From NCBI GenBank assembly GCA_027451405.1, contig DAIDJM010000038.1:1-39422 (forward strand): a stretch of DNA of 39,422 bases. Direction: 5' to 3'. Shown in pieces: positions 1-8,076 of this stretch. Origin of the DNA: Acetobacteraceae bacterium. Lineage in GTDB: Bacteria; Pseudomonadota; Alphaproteobacteria; Acetobacterales; Acetobacteraceae. The translations under genes and the position numbers were made by a program. The notes beneath the pieces were generated by a model, which worked only from the letters and a program-made list of their open reading frames with translations, searched no databases and had not been told where the DNA came from. Numbering within the stretch: position 1 is the stretch's first letter; each line of letters begins with the position of its first letter.

Positions 1-891
1 CCTGGCGCGCCCGCGCCGGCAGCCCCGGCCACCGCCGCAGCGCCCGGCACGCCGGCCGCGCCCGGCACGCCCGACCAGTCGATCGCCCCGCCGCCTCCCG
101 GCGCCCCCGATCAGACCGCGGCGCCAGCAGCCGCCGCCCCCGCCGCCACCGATCAGGGCAACGGCACCGAAGCGGTCGAAAACCCCTACGGCCTCGCCGC
201 CCTCTGGAAGAGCGGCGACCTCGTCAGCCACGGCACGCTGATCATCCTGGCGATCATGTCGTTCGGCACCTGGTACATCATGATCACGAAGATCTGGGAG
301 CAGGGCCGCCTATTCGCCGCCGGACGCGAAGCCGCCCGCAATTTCTGGCAGACTGCCTCGGTCCGCGAGGGCGTGCAGCGGCTCAAGCCCAACTCGCCCT
401 TCCGCTTCATCGCCGAGAACGGCCTCTCCGCCACCGAGCACCATGAAGGCGCGCTCACCGACAGCATCGACCTGCACACCTGGGTGACGATGTCGATCCA
501 GCGCGCGCAGGAAGCGATCTCCTCGCGCCTGCAGGGCGGGCTCGCCTTCCTCGCCACCGTCGGCTCGACCGCGCCGTTCGTCGGCCTGTTCGGCACGGTC
601 TGGGGCATCTATCACGCGCTGACCGCGATCGGCATCGCCGGCCAGGCCTCGATCGACAAGGTCGCCGGCCCCGTCGGCGAGGCGCTGATCATGACCGCGA
701 TCGGTCTCGCCACCGCCGTGCCGGCCGTGCTCGGCTACAACTGGCTGGTCCGCCGCAACAAGGCCGCCAACGAGCGCATCCGCAACTTCTCGTCGGATCT
801 CCACTCGGTCCTGCTCTCCGGCAGCCGCGTGTCGGTCGGTCATGGCGCGTCCACCGTGGCCCCGACCCCGGCCCCGGTCCGGGTGGCCTGA
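1..891 (+). CDS. exbB: ExbB/TolQ-family proton channel subunit (5' end outside window)
   Basis: The reading frame is open from base 1 to the TGA at 889-891, so the gene begins left of the window; 296 codons are visible. The visible N-terminal part is a Pro/Ala-rich segment of about 60 residues, typical of the periplasmic extension of long ExbB proteins. It is followed by a first membrane segment (near 235-290), a cytoplasmic loop, and two further membrane segments around 540-620 and 690-750. The GSTAPFVGLFGTVWGI stretch is the hallmark of the MotA/TolQ/ExbB family. ExbB forms the inner-membrane proton channel that, with ExbD and TonB, powers outer-membrane receptors. Two exbD genes follow, the first 3 bp downstream, and a TonB-dependent receptor lies in the same direction. 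An internal ATG at 256 would remove the first membrane segment and is not the start. TolQ is the alternative, but the context favours ExbB. Confidence 0.93.
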   Translation, partial: PGAPAPAAPATAAAPGTPAAPGTPDQSIAPPPPGAPDQTAAPAAAAPAATDQGNGTEAVENPYGLAALWKSGDLVSHGTLIILAIMSFGTWYIMITKIWEQGRLFAAGREAARNFWQTASVREGVQRLKPNSPFRFIAENGLSATEHHEGALTDSIDLHTWVTMSIQRAQEAISSRLQGGLAFLATVGSTAPFVGLFGTVWGIYHALTAIGIAGQASIDKVAGPVGEALIMTAIGLATAVPAVLGYNWLVRRNKAANERIRNFSSDLHSVLLSGSRVSVGHGASTVAPTPAPVRVA

Positions 892-894
892 TCC

Positions 895-1326
895 ATGGCG
901 ATGAGCGTCGGCCCCGCCGATGGCGGGGGCGACGACGAGGTGGTGTCGGCGATCAACACCACCCCGCTCGTCGACGTCATGCTGGTGCTGCTGATCATCT
1001 TCCTGATCACCATCCCGGTGGTGACACACACCGTTCCGGTCGAGCTGCCCAAGGACCGCAATCAGCCGACCCAGACCAAGCCGCAAAACATCATCATCGC
1101 GGTGACCAAGGACGGCGATTATTACTGGAACGAGAAGCCGGTGCCCTCGATCGACGCGCTGCTCGACAAGCTCAAGAAGGCCGCGGTCGAAAACCCGCAG
1201 CCCGAAGTGCATATCCGGGCGGACGCGAACGGCCGCTACGAGTTCGTCGGCAAGGTCATGCTCGCCCTGCAACGGGCCGGCATCTACAAAGTCGCGTTCA
1301 TCACGCAACCCCCGCCGCACGGTTAG
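895..1326 (+). CDS. exbD: ExbD/TolR-family biopolymer transport protein, first copy
   Basis: This 143-aa protein has a short cytoplasmic N-terminus, then INTTPLVDVMLVLLIIF, the single ExbD membrane helix with its conserved proton-carrying aspartate (the D of LVDVM), and a periplasmic C-terminal domain of about 90 residues. ExbD works inside the ExbB pentamer to convert proton motive force into TonB movement. The ATG is 3 bp after the exbB stop and 12 bp separate its stop from the next exbD, so the three genes are almost certainly one operon. Paired exbD genes are common in TonB systems of Acetobacteraceae and Xanthomonadaceae. The two copies share the N-terminal MAMSVG start but diverge strongly in the periplasmic part, which suggests a heteromeric pair more than a recent duplication. 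Confidence 0.94.
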   Translation: MAMSVGPADGGGDDEVVSAINTTPLVDVMLVLLIIFLITIPVVTHTVPVELPKDRNQPTQTKPQNIIIAVTKDGDYYWNEKPVPSIDALLDKLKKAAVENPQPEVHIRADANGRYEFVGKVMLALQRAGIYKVAFITQPPPHG

Positions 1327-1338
1327 AGGAGCTTCGCC

Positions 1339-1767
1339 ATGGCCATGAGCGTCGGCTCGCCGGAAGGCGAGGACGAAGTGATGGTGGAGATGAACACCAC
1401 GCCGCTGATCGACGTGATGCTCGTGCTCCTCATCATGCTGATCATCACGATCCCGATCCAGACTCACGCGGTGAAGCTCGATCTGCCGGCCGGCAACCCG
1501 CCGCCGCCGCCGACCCCGCCGCGCGTGATCACGATCGATATCGATTTCGACAACACGATCCTCTGGGACGGCACGCCGATCACCAGCGAAGCCGATCTCG
1601 TCGATCACCTGAACACCGCGGCGCACGCGCCGGACGATCCCGAAGTGCATGTGCGCCCGAACAAACTCGCGCTCTACAGCACGTTCGCGCACGTGATGGC
1701 CGACGCCCAGCGTTTGGGCGTGGAAAAGATTGGTGTGATCGGCAATGAGCAGTTCCTTGGCCCCTAA
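1339..1767 (+). CDS. exbD: ExbD/TolR-family biopolymer transport protein, second copy
   Basis: This 142-aa protein repeats the ExbD plan: an acidic N-terminus, MNTTPLIDVMLVLLIMLII with the conserved membrane aspartate, and a periplasmic domain with a proline run (PPPPPTPP near residues 54-61). The ATG is preceded by AGAGGAG, a good ribosome binding site. It closes the exbB-exbD-exbD set; the stop is followed by a 257-bp gap that holds two repeat elements. The role is the same as for the first copy. Why two are kept is not known from the sequence; in systems with paired ExbD proteins one may be needed only for certain receptors. Confidence 0.93.
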   Translation: MAMSVGSPEGEDEVMVEMNTTPLIDVMLVLLIMLIITIPIQTHAVKLDLPAGNPPPPPTPPRVITIDIDFDNTILWDGTPITSEADLVDHLNTAAHAPDDPEVHVRPNKLALYSTFAHVMADAQRLGVEKIGVIGNEQFLGP

Positions 1768-1769
1768 CC

Positions 1770-1906
1770 GGCTGCCGAAAAACGCGGATTGGCGGCCATC
1801 TGACGGCGATCTCTTGCGCTCCGGTGCTCACGGCCAGTAGGCCGCTCCGCTCCGGTGCTCAGAGATCACCGCCAGCTGACTCGCCACTCCGTGTTTTTCA
1901 GCAGCC
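1770..1906. repeat. MITE-like imperfect inverted repeat
   Basis: The outer arms, 1770-1788 and 1888-1906, are inverted copies of GGCTGCYGAAAAACRCGGA with 17 of 19 positions identical. The pairing continues inward less perfectly (about 1791-1814 with 1861-1885). In the centre CGCTCCGGTGCTCA occurs twice as a direct repeat (1817-1830 and 1848-1861). No ORF of note lies inside. The terminal sequence resembles the ends of some insertion sequences, so a non-autonomous IS remnant is the best guess. It could also act as a transcript-end hairpin for the exb operon. Confidence 0.55.
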
Positions 1907-1936
1907 TGACATCGTGGATTTGTTGCTAGACGTGTT

Positions 1937-2003
1937 GGGGTCTGGGGCCTTTCGGCCCGAGTGGGGTCCAGGGGCAAAGCCCCTGGCCGCCGGAGGCCAA
2001 CCG
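1937..2003 (+). repeat. Palindromic intergenic repeat, copy A
   Basis: This element has two hairpins: GGGGCC-TTTC-GGCCC (about 1945-1957) and CCAGGGGC-AAA-GCCCCTGG (1968-1986), followed by a GCCGGAGGC tail. It lies just upstream of the TPR gene. The reverse complement of copy B (3259-3317) aligns with it over nearly the whole length, so the two copies face each other around that gene. Related elements occur at 6400-6482 and 33184-33206. Confidence 0.7.
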
Positions 2004-2024
2004 AAACGAGGTAGTCGCCCAAAT

Positions 2025-3254
2025 ATGCGCATCCTGCTGCTCGCCTCCGCTCTCACGCTCCCCTTCGCCCTCCCCGCGCACGCGCAGGAAGCGCTCCGCC
2101 CGGCTGTCGGCAAGCCGCTCGCCAACGCGCGCGCCTATCTCGGCGCCCGCAATTGCGGCCGCGCCATGCAGCAGGTCCGCGTCGCCGACAGCGTCCCCGG
2201 CAAGACGGCCTATGAGAGTTTCGTCGTCGAGGAAATGCGCGGCTCCGTCGCCCAGCAATGCGGCGACACCGCCATGGCCGCCCGTACCTACGAGCAGCTC
2301 ATCAATTCCGGTCGCGTTTCAGCCGCGGAACAGCAGAAGCTGATGCTCGCCGAGATCAGCATGGCCTACAGCCAGAAGAACTATCCGGGCGTGGTGTTCT
2401 GGGCGGAGCGCTATCTCAAGGCCGGCGGCAGGGACCCGTCCGTCCAGACCTTCCTGATCCAGGGCTACTATCTCCAGGGCAAATACGCCGAAGCCGCCCA
2501 CCTGCAAGCCGCCCAGATCGCCGCCACCCAGCGCGCCGGCGGCCGCCCCACCGAGACGCAACTGCAACTGCTCTACAATTGCCAGTTGCACACGAACGAC
2601 GCCGCCGGCGCCGCGCGCACCATGTACGAGCTCGTCTACTACTACCCGAAGCCGGATTACTGGTTGAACGTCATCGACGATCTGCGCCGCAAGCCCGGCT
2701 TCTCCGATCGGCTCACCTTCGATCTCGACCGGCTCGAGTTCGCCCTCGGCCTCCTGAAAACCGCCGACGACTACATGGAAATGACCGAGCTCGCGCTGCA
2801 GGCGCCGCTCCCGGGCGAAGCCAAGGCCATCGTCGATGCTGGCTATGCCGCCGGCGTGCTCGGCACCGGCCCGCAAGCCCCGCGCCAGCAACGCCTGCGC
2901 GACCTCGTCAACCGCACCTACCAAAGCCAGCTCCAGGCCCTGCCCAAGCTCGCCGCCGACGCGGCCGGGGACCGCGACGGCAACCGCCTCGCCGCGGTCG
3001 GCGAGGAGTATGTGAGCTACGGGCAATTCGACAAAGGCCTGCCGCTGATGGAAGAGGCCTTCCGCAAAGGCGGCCTGCACCATCCTGACGACATTCGCCT
3101 GCACCTGGCGCTGGCCTACATGAAAGCGGGTGACCGCAACAAAGCCGTCGCTGCCTTCCGCGCGGTGGACGGACACGAAGGCGCTGGCGATCTCGCGAGA
3201 CTCTGGCTGCTCTATTTCAGCCGGCAGCCTGCGACCAATACAGCGCGGCGCTGA
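2025..3254 (+). CDS. Secreted TPR-repeat protein of the TonB cluster
   Basis: The 409-aa product begins with a clear Sec signal peptide (MRILLLASALTLPFALPAHAQ, probable cleavage after AHA). The mature protein is alpha-helical with tetratricopeptide-like units, for example around the YSQKNYPGVVFWAERYL and YYLQGKYAEAAHLQAAQ stretches, and a last repeat near LALAYMKAGDRNKAVAAFR. The start at 2025 was chosen because the signal peptide begins there; a longer frame from 1824 would run through the two repeat elements. A GAGG lies 13 bp upstream, rather far. It sits between the exb genes and the TonB-dependent receptor, all on one strand, so a periplasmic scaffold or partner role in that uptake system is likely but not proven. 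I do not recognise a named family. Confidence 0.85.
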   Translation: MRILLLASALTLPFALPAHAQEALRPAVGKPLANARAYLGARNCGRAMQQVRVADSVPGKTAYESFVVEEMRGSVAQQCGDTAMAARTYEQLINSGRVSAAEQQKLMLAEISMAYSQKNYPGVVFWAERYLKAGGRDPSVQTFLIQGYYLQGKYAEAAHLQAAQIAATQRAGGRPTETQLQLLYNCQLHTNDAAGAARTMYELVYYYPKPDYWLNVIDDLRRKPGFSDRLTFDLDRLEFALGLLKTADDYMEMTELALQAPLPGEAKAIVDAGYAAGVLGTGPQAPRQQRLRDLVNRTYQSQLQALPKLAADAAGDRDGNRLAAVGEEYVSYGQFDKGLPLMEEAFRKGGLHHPDDIRLHLALAYMKAGDRNKAVAAFRAVDGHEGAGDLARLWLLYFSRQPATNTARR

Positions 3255-3258
3255 GAGG

Positions 3259-3317
3259 CGCCTCCGGCGGCCCGGGCTCTGCCCGGGACCCGCTGGGGCC
3301 GTAAGGCCCCAGACCCC
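3259..3317 (-). repeat. Palindromic intergenic repeat, copy B (possible terminator)
   Basis: The element contains CCCGGGC-TCT-GCCCGGG (3271-3287) and CTGGGGCC-GTAA-GGCCCCAG (3293-3312), starting 4 bp after the TPR gene stop. Read on the minus strand it matches copy A. The hairpins may end the upstream transcript, although only a weak T stretch follows. Confidence 0.65.
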
Positions 3318-3604
3318 TTCACTTTAGATTCGGGATTACGTCCCCGCTGCGTTTTCGCGACGGCGGAGCGCGAGGGGCGCATTCTCAAACAAGCCAAATC
3401 GGAACTGGCGGGACGCGCCGAGCACTGTTGCCCCTCGGTCACATGTCCGCCGCCACTGTTGCACCGAACCCCCCATGCCGCCTTGCGCAAAATCGCGGCG
3501 GCGGCACAGTGTATCGCAATGATGGCCGATGCGAACGGCAGGGTTACACGCGCAAGTGCGCAACCTGCCGGTGTGTCGTCCGAGCATTTGCGTCCGAGGA
3601 ACCG

Positions 3605-6394
3605 ATGAACCGACCCATTTCGTTTCGCCAATCCCTGATGGCCTGTGCGGCCACCGCGCTGATCGCGGGTGTAGTGCCTGCGCGCGCGGGCGATGCGCCG
3701 GTTTCGGGCGCGCCTGTGCAGGTCGCGCAGGCTTCGATCAATGGCGGCGGCGGATCGATCGCGCCGCAGGTCAGCGCGAACGCCCCTGAGTCGATCACGG
3801 TTCGGGCGAAGCGGCTGATCCAGAAAGAGAAAAACTCTCCCTCAGCGGTGACGGAGCTCGGTGCGCGCGCAATCGCGGCCGTTGGCGTTTCGGGCAGCCC
3901 CGCGACCCTGCTGCGCCAGGCGCCTTCGGTTTATGTCTATCAGCAGAGCCTTGGCGACAGCGCGCCGGAACTGACGGTCCGCGGTCTGCGCGGTCTCGAA
4001 ATCGCCACGACCTTGGACGGCGTGCCGACGCAGGATCTGCTGGCTCCCGGCAATTTCTATCTCGCCAATAACCTCGGCGGCGTCTTCACGCTGAACCAGA
4101 TTTCCGGCGTGCACATCTATCCGGGCGTCGCCTATCCGGACAAGAACACGTTCGGCACCATCGGCGGCACCATCGCTTACGACAGCAAGCGCCCCACCAA
4201 CGATTACTACCTCGATCTCGTGGGTTCGGTCGGCTCGTTCGGGACCTATAAGGAAGGCTTCGAGCTGAATTCGGGCCGGATCGACAGCCCGCTCGGCACC
4301 GGCGACAACGCGCTGAAGATCCTGCTGAATTACTACAACTTCCAGACGCAGGGCTTCATCGACGGCACGCCAAACCGCGAAAACGAAATGGAGTTCGCCC
4401 TCGACAAGCCGTATGACGACGGCCTGTCCGACTTCCAGGTCACCGTTCTGTACAACACGGCCAACGGGCTCATCCAGAACGAGCCGGTTCCGCTGCCGTA
4501 TCTCGACAAGAACGGTCTGTTCAGCAACTACCCGACCAACCTGAACTTCGCGCAGCAGCAGAACGACTACAAAACCTTCATTTTGAAGGACGACACTTAC
4601 ATTAACGATTACGTGAACGTCGGCCTGACTGCGTTCTATATCGGCAACAATCAGCAGCTGAACGATTACGGCAACATCAACCTGTTCACGCCGCCGGGCG
4701 TGGCGAACCCGCTCACGGTCGGGGCGTCGACTCCGTTCATCAACAATCCGGCTGGCTTCGGTGAAGGCAATCTGTTCGGACCGCCCGTCGGCGGCGGCGG
4801 GCTCGGACTTTTCGGTGGCGGAACGGGCGGGCTGTTCTACGGGCGACTGAACCGTTACAATCCGTTCGCGCTGTATCCGGCGGGCAGCAAATATTGCCCG
4901 CAGAGCCTGGTTAACCAGTACGCGGCCTTCAATGGTGCCACCGGCACGGCGGTTGCGCCCTGCGGCCTGAACGACCAGATCACGGGCAGCCATTCCGACA
5001 CCTATGGCATCCAGCCGCGCGTCACCATCATCGCTCCGGAAATTTACGGGATTGCGAACACCATCAAAATCGGCGGCCTGATCGCCAAGGAAACGTCGCC
5101 GACCGGATACGAATATCTCGGCGCGACGCCCAACTCGATCTCGCCGGCCAACCAGTTCGGCACACCGACCGGTGGAACGTCTCGCGAGATCTATCAGTTC
5201 TACGCGCAGGACAAGATCGATATGATCGATAACACCCTGCACATCACGCCGGGCTTCACGGTCGAGGGAACGCACTCCAGCCTCGTGGGCGGGGATATCT
5301 TCGGCAGCCACAACTCTCCGTTCTACGGTCCGAACGGCTTGGCCAACGGCGGCACCGCGATCGACCAGTATGGCTACTTCAAAGGGACGAAGTGGGATCG
5401 CGAGTGGCTGCCTTTCGCCAACGTGACCTACGATCTCGACAAGATCGCGCCGATGCTGGCCGGCATGTCGCTGTATGGGAGCTACGGCAACTCGGCCCTG
5501 TTCGCGCCGGTTGGCGATTTCGGTCCGAACACGACCGGAACGCCGCCCTACGCGTCGATCGTCCATATGTATGAGGGTGGTATCCAATACGATACCTCGA
5601 CGATCGCGGCGCACATCGACTATTTCTACCAGAAGGTCGATCGCGACTTCGGCTTCTTCAACTACCAGAGCGGCCCGCAAGCCGGTCTCAGCTTCTACAA
5701 CAATAACGGTCAGCGCGAATTCAAAGGCTTCGAAGCTGCCGTGACCTACCAGCTCACGCCCGACATCCAGCTGTTCGGCAACGTCTCTCACCTCCTGGCG
5801 AAATACCTCGTCAGCAGTCTCGCCTTCGTGACGGTCGCGCAAGATCAGTATGGTGTCGGCCAGAAAGGTACGCCGATCTCGGGCATCCCCGACTGGCTCT
5901 CGACCTTCGGCGTCGACTACAACCACCACCACACCTTCGTCGAAGACGACGATTTCGACGTGCGCTTGACGGGTCAGTACACCGGCCGCCAGAACACGAC
6001 CTACGACCTTCAGGGGCCGGCGGTTTTCCGGGTTCCCGGTGTGCAGGGCGTGAACTACAGCGATCCGCTCCAGGTGTTTAACACCTTCACCGGTGCGACC
6101 ACCTATGATCCGAACGGCGGTATCGCCCCGTTCGCGGTGTTCAACCTCGACGTGAACTACTCTCTGCCGACGCCGCAACTCGGCTTCCTGAAGAAACTCA
6201 CGTTCGACCTGAATATCCAGAACCTCTTCGACGAGCGCTTCTTCCAGTACTTCTACAAGCAGATCTCGCCGAGCGCCTGTAACGTCACGCCGCAGAACCC
6301 GACCGGCAACAACTACGGGTGCACCCCGCAGTTCGCCGACGGCATCCCCGGCCAGCCGTTCAGCGCCTTCTTCACGGTGACGGCACGCTTCTAA
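3605..6394 (+). CDS. TonB-dependent outer-membrane receptor
   Basis: The 929-aa product has a signal peptide (MNRPISFRQSLMACAATALIAGVVPARA) and, shortly after it, ESITVRAKR, which fits a TonB box. A plug domain follows (about residues 60-190, with TVRGLRGLEIATTLDGVP and IHIYPGVAYPDKN-like sequence), then a long beta-barrel with many aromatic strand ends. It finishes in phenylalanine (FFTVTARF), as outer-membrane barrels do. The start at 3605 follows GAGGA closely and gives the signal peptide; upstream codons to 3428 would disrupt it. The receptor should import a scarce ligand across the outer membrane using the exb module upstream. The ligand is unknown. The peptide-type ABC importer immediately downstream hints at a peptide, a siderophore or another chelate. 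It sits at the long end for the family. Confidence 0.93.
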   Translation: MNRPISFRQSLMACAATALIAGVVPARAGDAPVSGAPVQVAQASINGGGGSIAPQVSANAPESITVRAKRLIQKEKNSPSAVTELGARAIAAVGVSGSPATLLRQAPSVYVYQQSLGDSAPELTVRGLRGLEIATTLDGVPTQDLLAPGNFYLANNLGGVFTLNQISGVHIYPGVAYPDKNTFGTIGGTIAYDSKRPTNDYYLDLVGSVGSFGTYKEGFELNSGRIDSPLGTGDNALKILLNYYNFQTQGFIDGTPNRENEMEFALDKPYDDGLSDFQVTVLYNTANGLIQNEPVPLPYLDKNGLFSNYPTNLNFAQQQNDYKTFILKDDTYINDYVNVGLTAFYIGNNQQLNDYGNINLFTPPGVANPLTVGASTPFINNPAGFGEGNLFGPPVGGGGLGLFGGGTGGLFYGRLNRYNPFALYPAGSKYCPQSLVNQYAAFNGATGTAVAPCGLNDQITGSHSDTYGIQPRVTIIAPEIYGIANTIKIGGLIAKETSPTGYEYLGATPNSISPANQFGTPTGGTSREIYQFYAQDKIDMIDNTLHITPGFTVEGTHSSLVGGDIFGSHNSPFYGPNGLANGGTAIDQYGYFKGTKWDREWLPFANVTYDLDKIAPMLAGMSLYGSYGNSALFAPVGDFGPNTTGTPPYASIVHMYEGGIQYDTSTIAAHIDYFYQKVDRDFGFFNYQSGPQAGLSFYNNNGQREFKGFEAAVTYQLTPDIQLFGNVSHLLAKYLVSSLAFVTVAQDQYGVGQKGTPISGIPDWLSTFGVDYNHHHTFVEDDDFDVRLTGQYTGRQNTTYDLQGPAVFRVPGVQGVNYSDPLQVFNTFTGATTYDPNGGIAPFAVFNLDVNYSLPTPQLGFLKKLTFDLNIQNLFDERFFQYFYKQISPSACNVTPQNPTGNNYGCTPQFADGIPGQPFSAFFTVTARF

Positions 6395-6399
6395 GTAAC

Positions 6400-6482
6400 G
6401 GGGTCCAGGGCCGTCACGCCGGAGGCGTGCCTTCGGCACGACGGCCCCAGTCGGGGGTCCAGGGGGGCAAAGCCCCCCTGGC
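6400..6482 (+). repeat. Palindromic repeat, copy C, spanning the receptor/ABC junction
   Basis: This is an extended member of the same family as copies A and B. It starts GGGGTCCAGGGCC, has a middle palindrome CCGGAGGCGTGCCTTCGGCACG, and ends in the perfect hairpin 6459-6481. Its 3' half is read in frame as the N-terminus of the next gene. Confidence 0.7.
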
Positions 6483-8076
6483 CTTTTTTCTTTTATTTCA
6501 TGTCACGACGGCCGCCGCCTCCTGCGGCACGCTCGTCATCCCCAACGATATCGGCCAGTCCGCCCCCGCGCCGATCGCCAGCTTCGATCCGCTGCTCGAC
6601 GGATCGCTCCCCAGCCTGCAAGCTTGGCTGCTGCTCTATCGCCCGCTCGTCTGGGTCGGCGCCGATGACCGGCTCGACACCGAACGCTCGCTCGCGGCGC
6701 GTATCGAGTCGGAACCGGACGGCAAAACCTTCCGCATCACGCTGAAACCCTATCGCTGGTCCGATGGCGTTCCGGTTCGCGCCTCGGACGCTGTCTTCAC
6801 CTGGTCGCTGATCCGCGAACTCGGCCCCTTATTCGCCTTCGCGGGGCAGGGGGGTCTGCCCGATCGCGTCGAGAGCATGACCGCGCCCGACGACCGCACG
6901 CTGGTCGTTCGCCTCAAGCAGCGCACCAACGCCGACTGGTTCACGCTCAACGCGCTGTCGGTGATCGCGCCGCTGCCGCAACATGCCTGGGGCGCCCCCA
7001 CCGCCGCCGATCTTTGGCGTCATCAGGCCGATCCCGCCTCCCATCGCGTGGTGGACGGACCTTTTCGTCTCGACCGTGTCGTCCCCGGTCGCTACGCGGT
7101 CTTCGTGCCGAACCCGCTCTATGGCGGACATCCGGCCCAAATCGGCCGGCTGGTCGTGGATTTCCTCACCGGTGCCAGTCCGCTGCACGCGGTCGAATCC
7201 GGCGAGGTGGACATGGCCAACCTGCCGCCCGTGCTTGCCGGCCGCATCCCCGCGCGCCCCGGCTGGCGAGCCGTTGCCATGTCGGAATCGTTTGGCAACC
7301 GGGCGATGCTGCTCAATCTGCGCCCCGACCGGCTCGCCTTCCTGCGCGACGTGCGCGTGCGCCAGGCGCTCACCGATGCGGCCGATCAGCCGGCGATGAT
7401 CCGCCTCGTCTATCGCGGCCATGCCGCCGAGGCGCGCGCCTTCGTGCCCCCGGAGCCCCCGACCTGGCTTGCCCCCGCGCTTGCGGAGGCCCCGGTGCGC
7501 GACGATCCGGCCCTCGCGGCGCGGCTGCTCGACGCTGCCGGCTGGATCGCGGGAGCCGACGGAATTCGCCGCAAGAACGGTGCCGTCCTGGCGTTCTCGG
7601 TTCTGGTCTCGATCGCGAATGCCGAAGCCATCGAGGAATTGCAGGTCCTGCAGCGCAATCTGCGCGCGATCGGCGTCGCCATCACGGTGCGGCCGGTGGC
7701 CGATGCCGCGCTCGGCGCCACGGTGCTCGGGGGTGGCGATTGGGATGCCGCGATATTCGGCTTCACGCGCTGGGGCGTGCCCGACGGCGCCGGCTTTTTC
7801 GACACCGGCGGCGGATACGATGTCGGCGGCTACAGCGATCCGGGCATGGACCGGCGGATCGCCGCGACCGCCTCCGAATCCGGCACTGCCGCCCTGTTCG
7901 ACTACGAAACCTATGAGGCCGCGCAGCAGCCCTGGAACGTTCTGCCCGAGGGAGGCTATGTTCTGTTGGTCTCCGACCGTGTGCGGGGGTTGGCGGATTT
8001 CCTCAATCCCATGGGTTTCTGGTCGCCCGAATATCTCTCGGTCGCCTGCGATGCGCCGGCTCGCCGTTCGGATTAG
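6427..8076 (+). CDS. Peptide-type ABC transporter substrate-binding protein (SBP_bac_5)
   Basis: The frame encodes a family 5 periplasmic binding protein: mature sequence from about CGTLVIPND, lobe sequences such as RITLKPYRWSDGVPVRASDAVFTW and a late FTRWGVPDGAGFFD region. Such proteins deliver peptides, nickel chelates or opines to DppB/DppC-type permeases. The start is a problem. No ATG lies in frame before the mature part; the only standard candidate is GTG 6427, inside repeat copy C and right against GGAGG. From there the N-terminus is basic, then hydrophobic (APLAFFLLFHVTTAAASC), and works as a plausible signal peptide; AASC|G could even be a poor lipobox. The length is then 549 aa, normal for the family. 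The gene overlaps the permease gene by 26 bp. Confidence 0.85.
   Translation: MPSARRPQSGVQGGKAPLAFFLLFHVTTAAASCGTLVIPNDIGQSAPAPIASFDPLLDGSLPSLQAWLLLYRPLVWVGADDRLDTERSLAARIESEPDGKTFRITLKPYRWSDGVPVRASDAVFTWSLIRELGPLFAFAGQGGLPDRVESMTAPDDRTLVVRLKQRTNADWFTLNALSVIAPLPQHAWGAPTAADLWRHQADPASHRVVDGPFRLDRVVPGRYAVFVPNPLYGGHPAQIGRLVVDFLTGASPLHAVESGEVDMANLPPVLAGRIPARPGWRAVAMSESFGNRAMLLNLRPDRLAFLRDVRVRQALTDAADQPAMIRLVYRGHAAEARAFVPPEPPTWLAPALAEAPVRDDPALAARLLDAAGWIAGADGIRRKNGAVLAFSVLVSIANAEAIEELQVLQRNLRAIGVAITVRPVADAALGATVLGGGDWDAAIFGFTRWGVPDGAGFFDTGGGYDVGGYSDPGMDRRIAATASESGTAALFDYETYEAAQQPWNVLPEGGYVLLVSDRVRGLADFLNPMGFWSPEYLSVACDAPARRSD
6459..6490 (+). terminator. Rho-independent terminator after the receptor gene
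   Basis: A perfect 10-bp stem, CCAGGGGGGC-AAA-GCCCCCCTGG (6459-6481), is followed by CC and TTTTTTC. It is the last part of repeat copy C. It lies 64 bp after the receptor stop and would be expected to reduce read-through into the ABC genes. Confidence 0.7.

Noticed and set aside
3488-3530. Fur box before the TonB receptor
   Set aside because: ATCGCAATGAT near 3513 is only loosely palindromic and matches no Fur or Irr consensus well enough to call.
3842-6439. An 865-aa open frame antisense to the TonB receptor
   Set aside because: It is a GC-driven shadow: Arg/Val/Asp-rich, with no domain pattern, no ribosome site, and lying over a well-supported gene.
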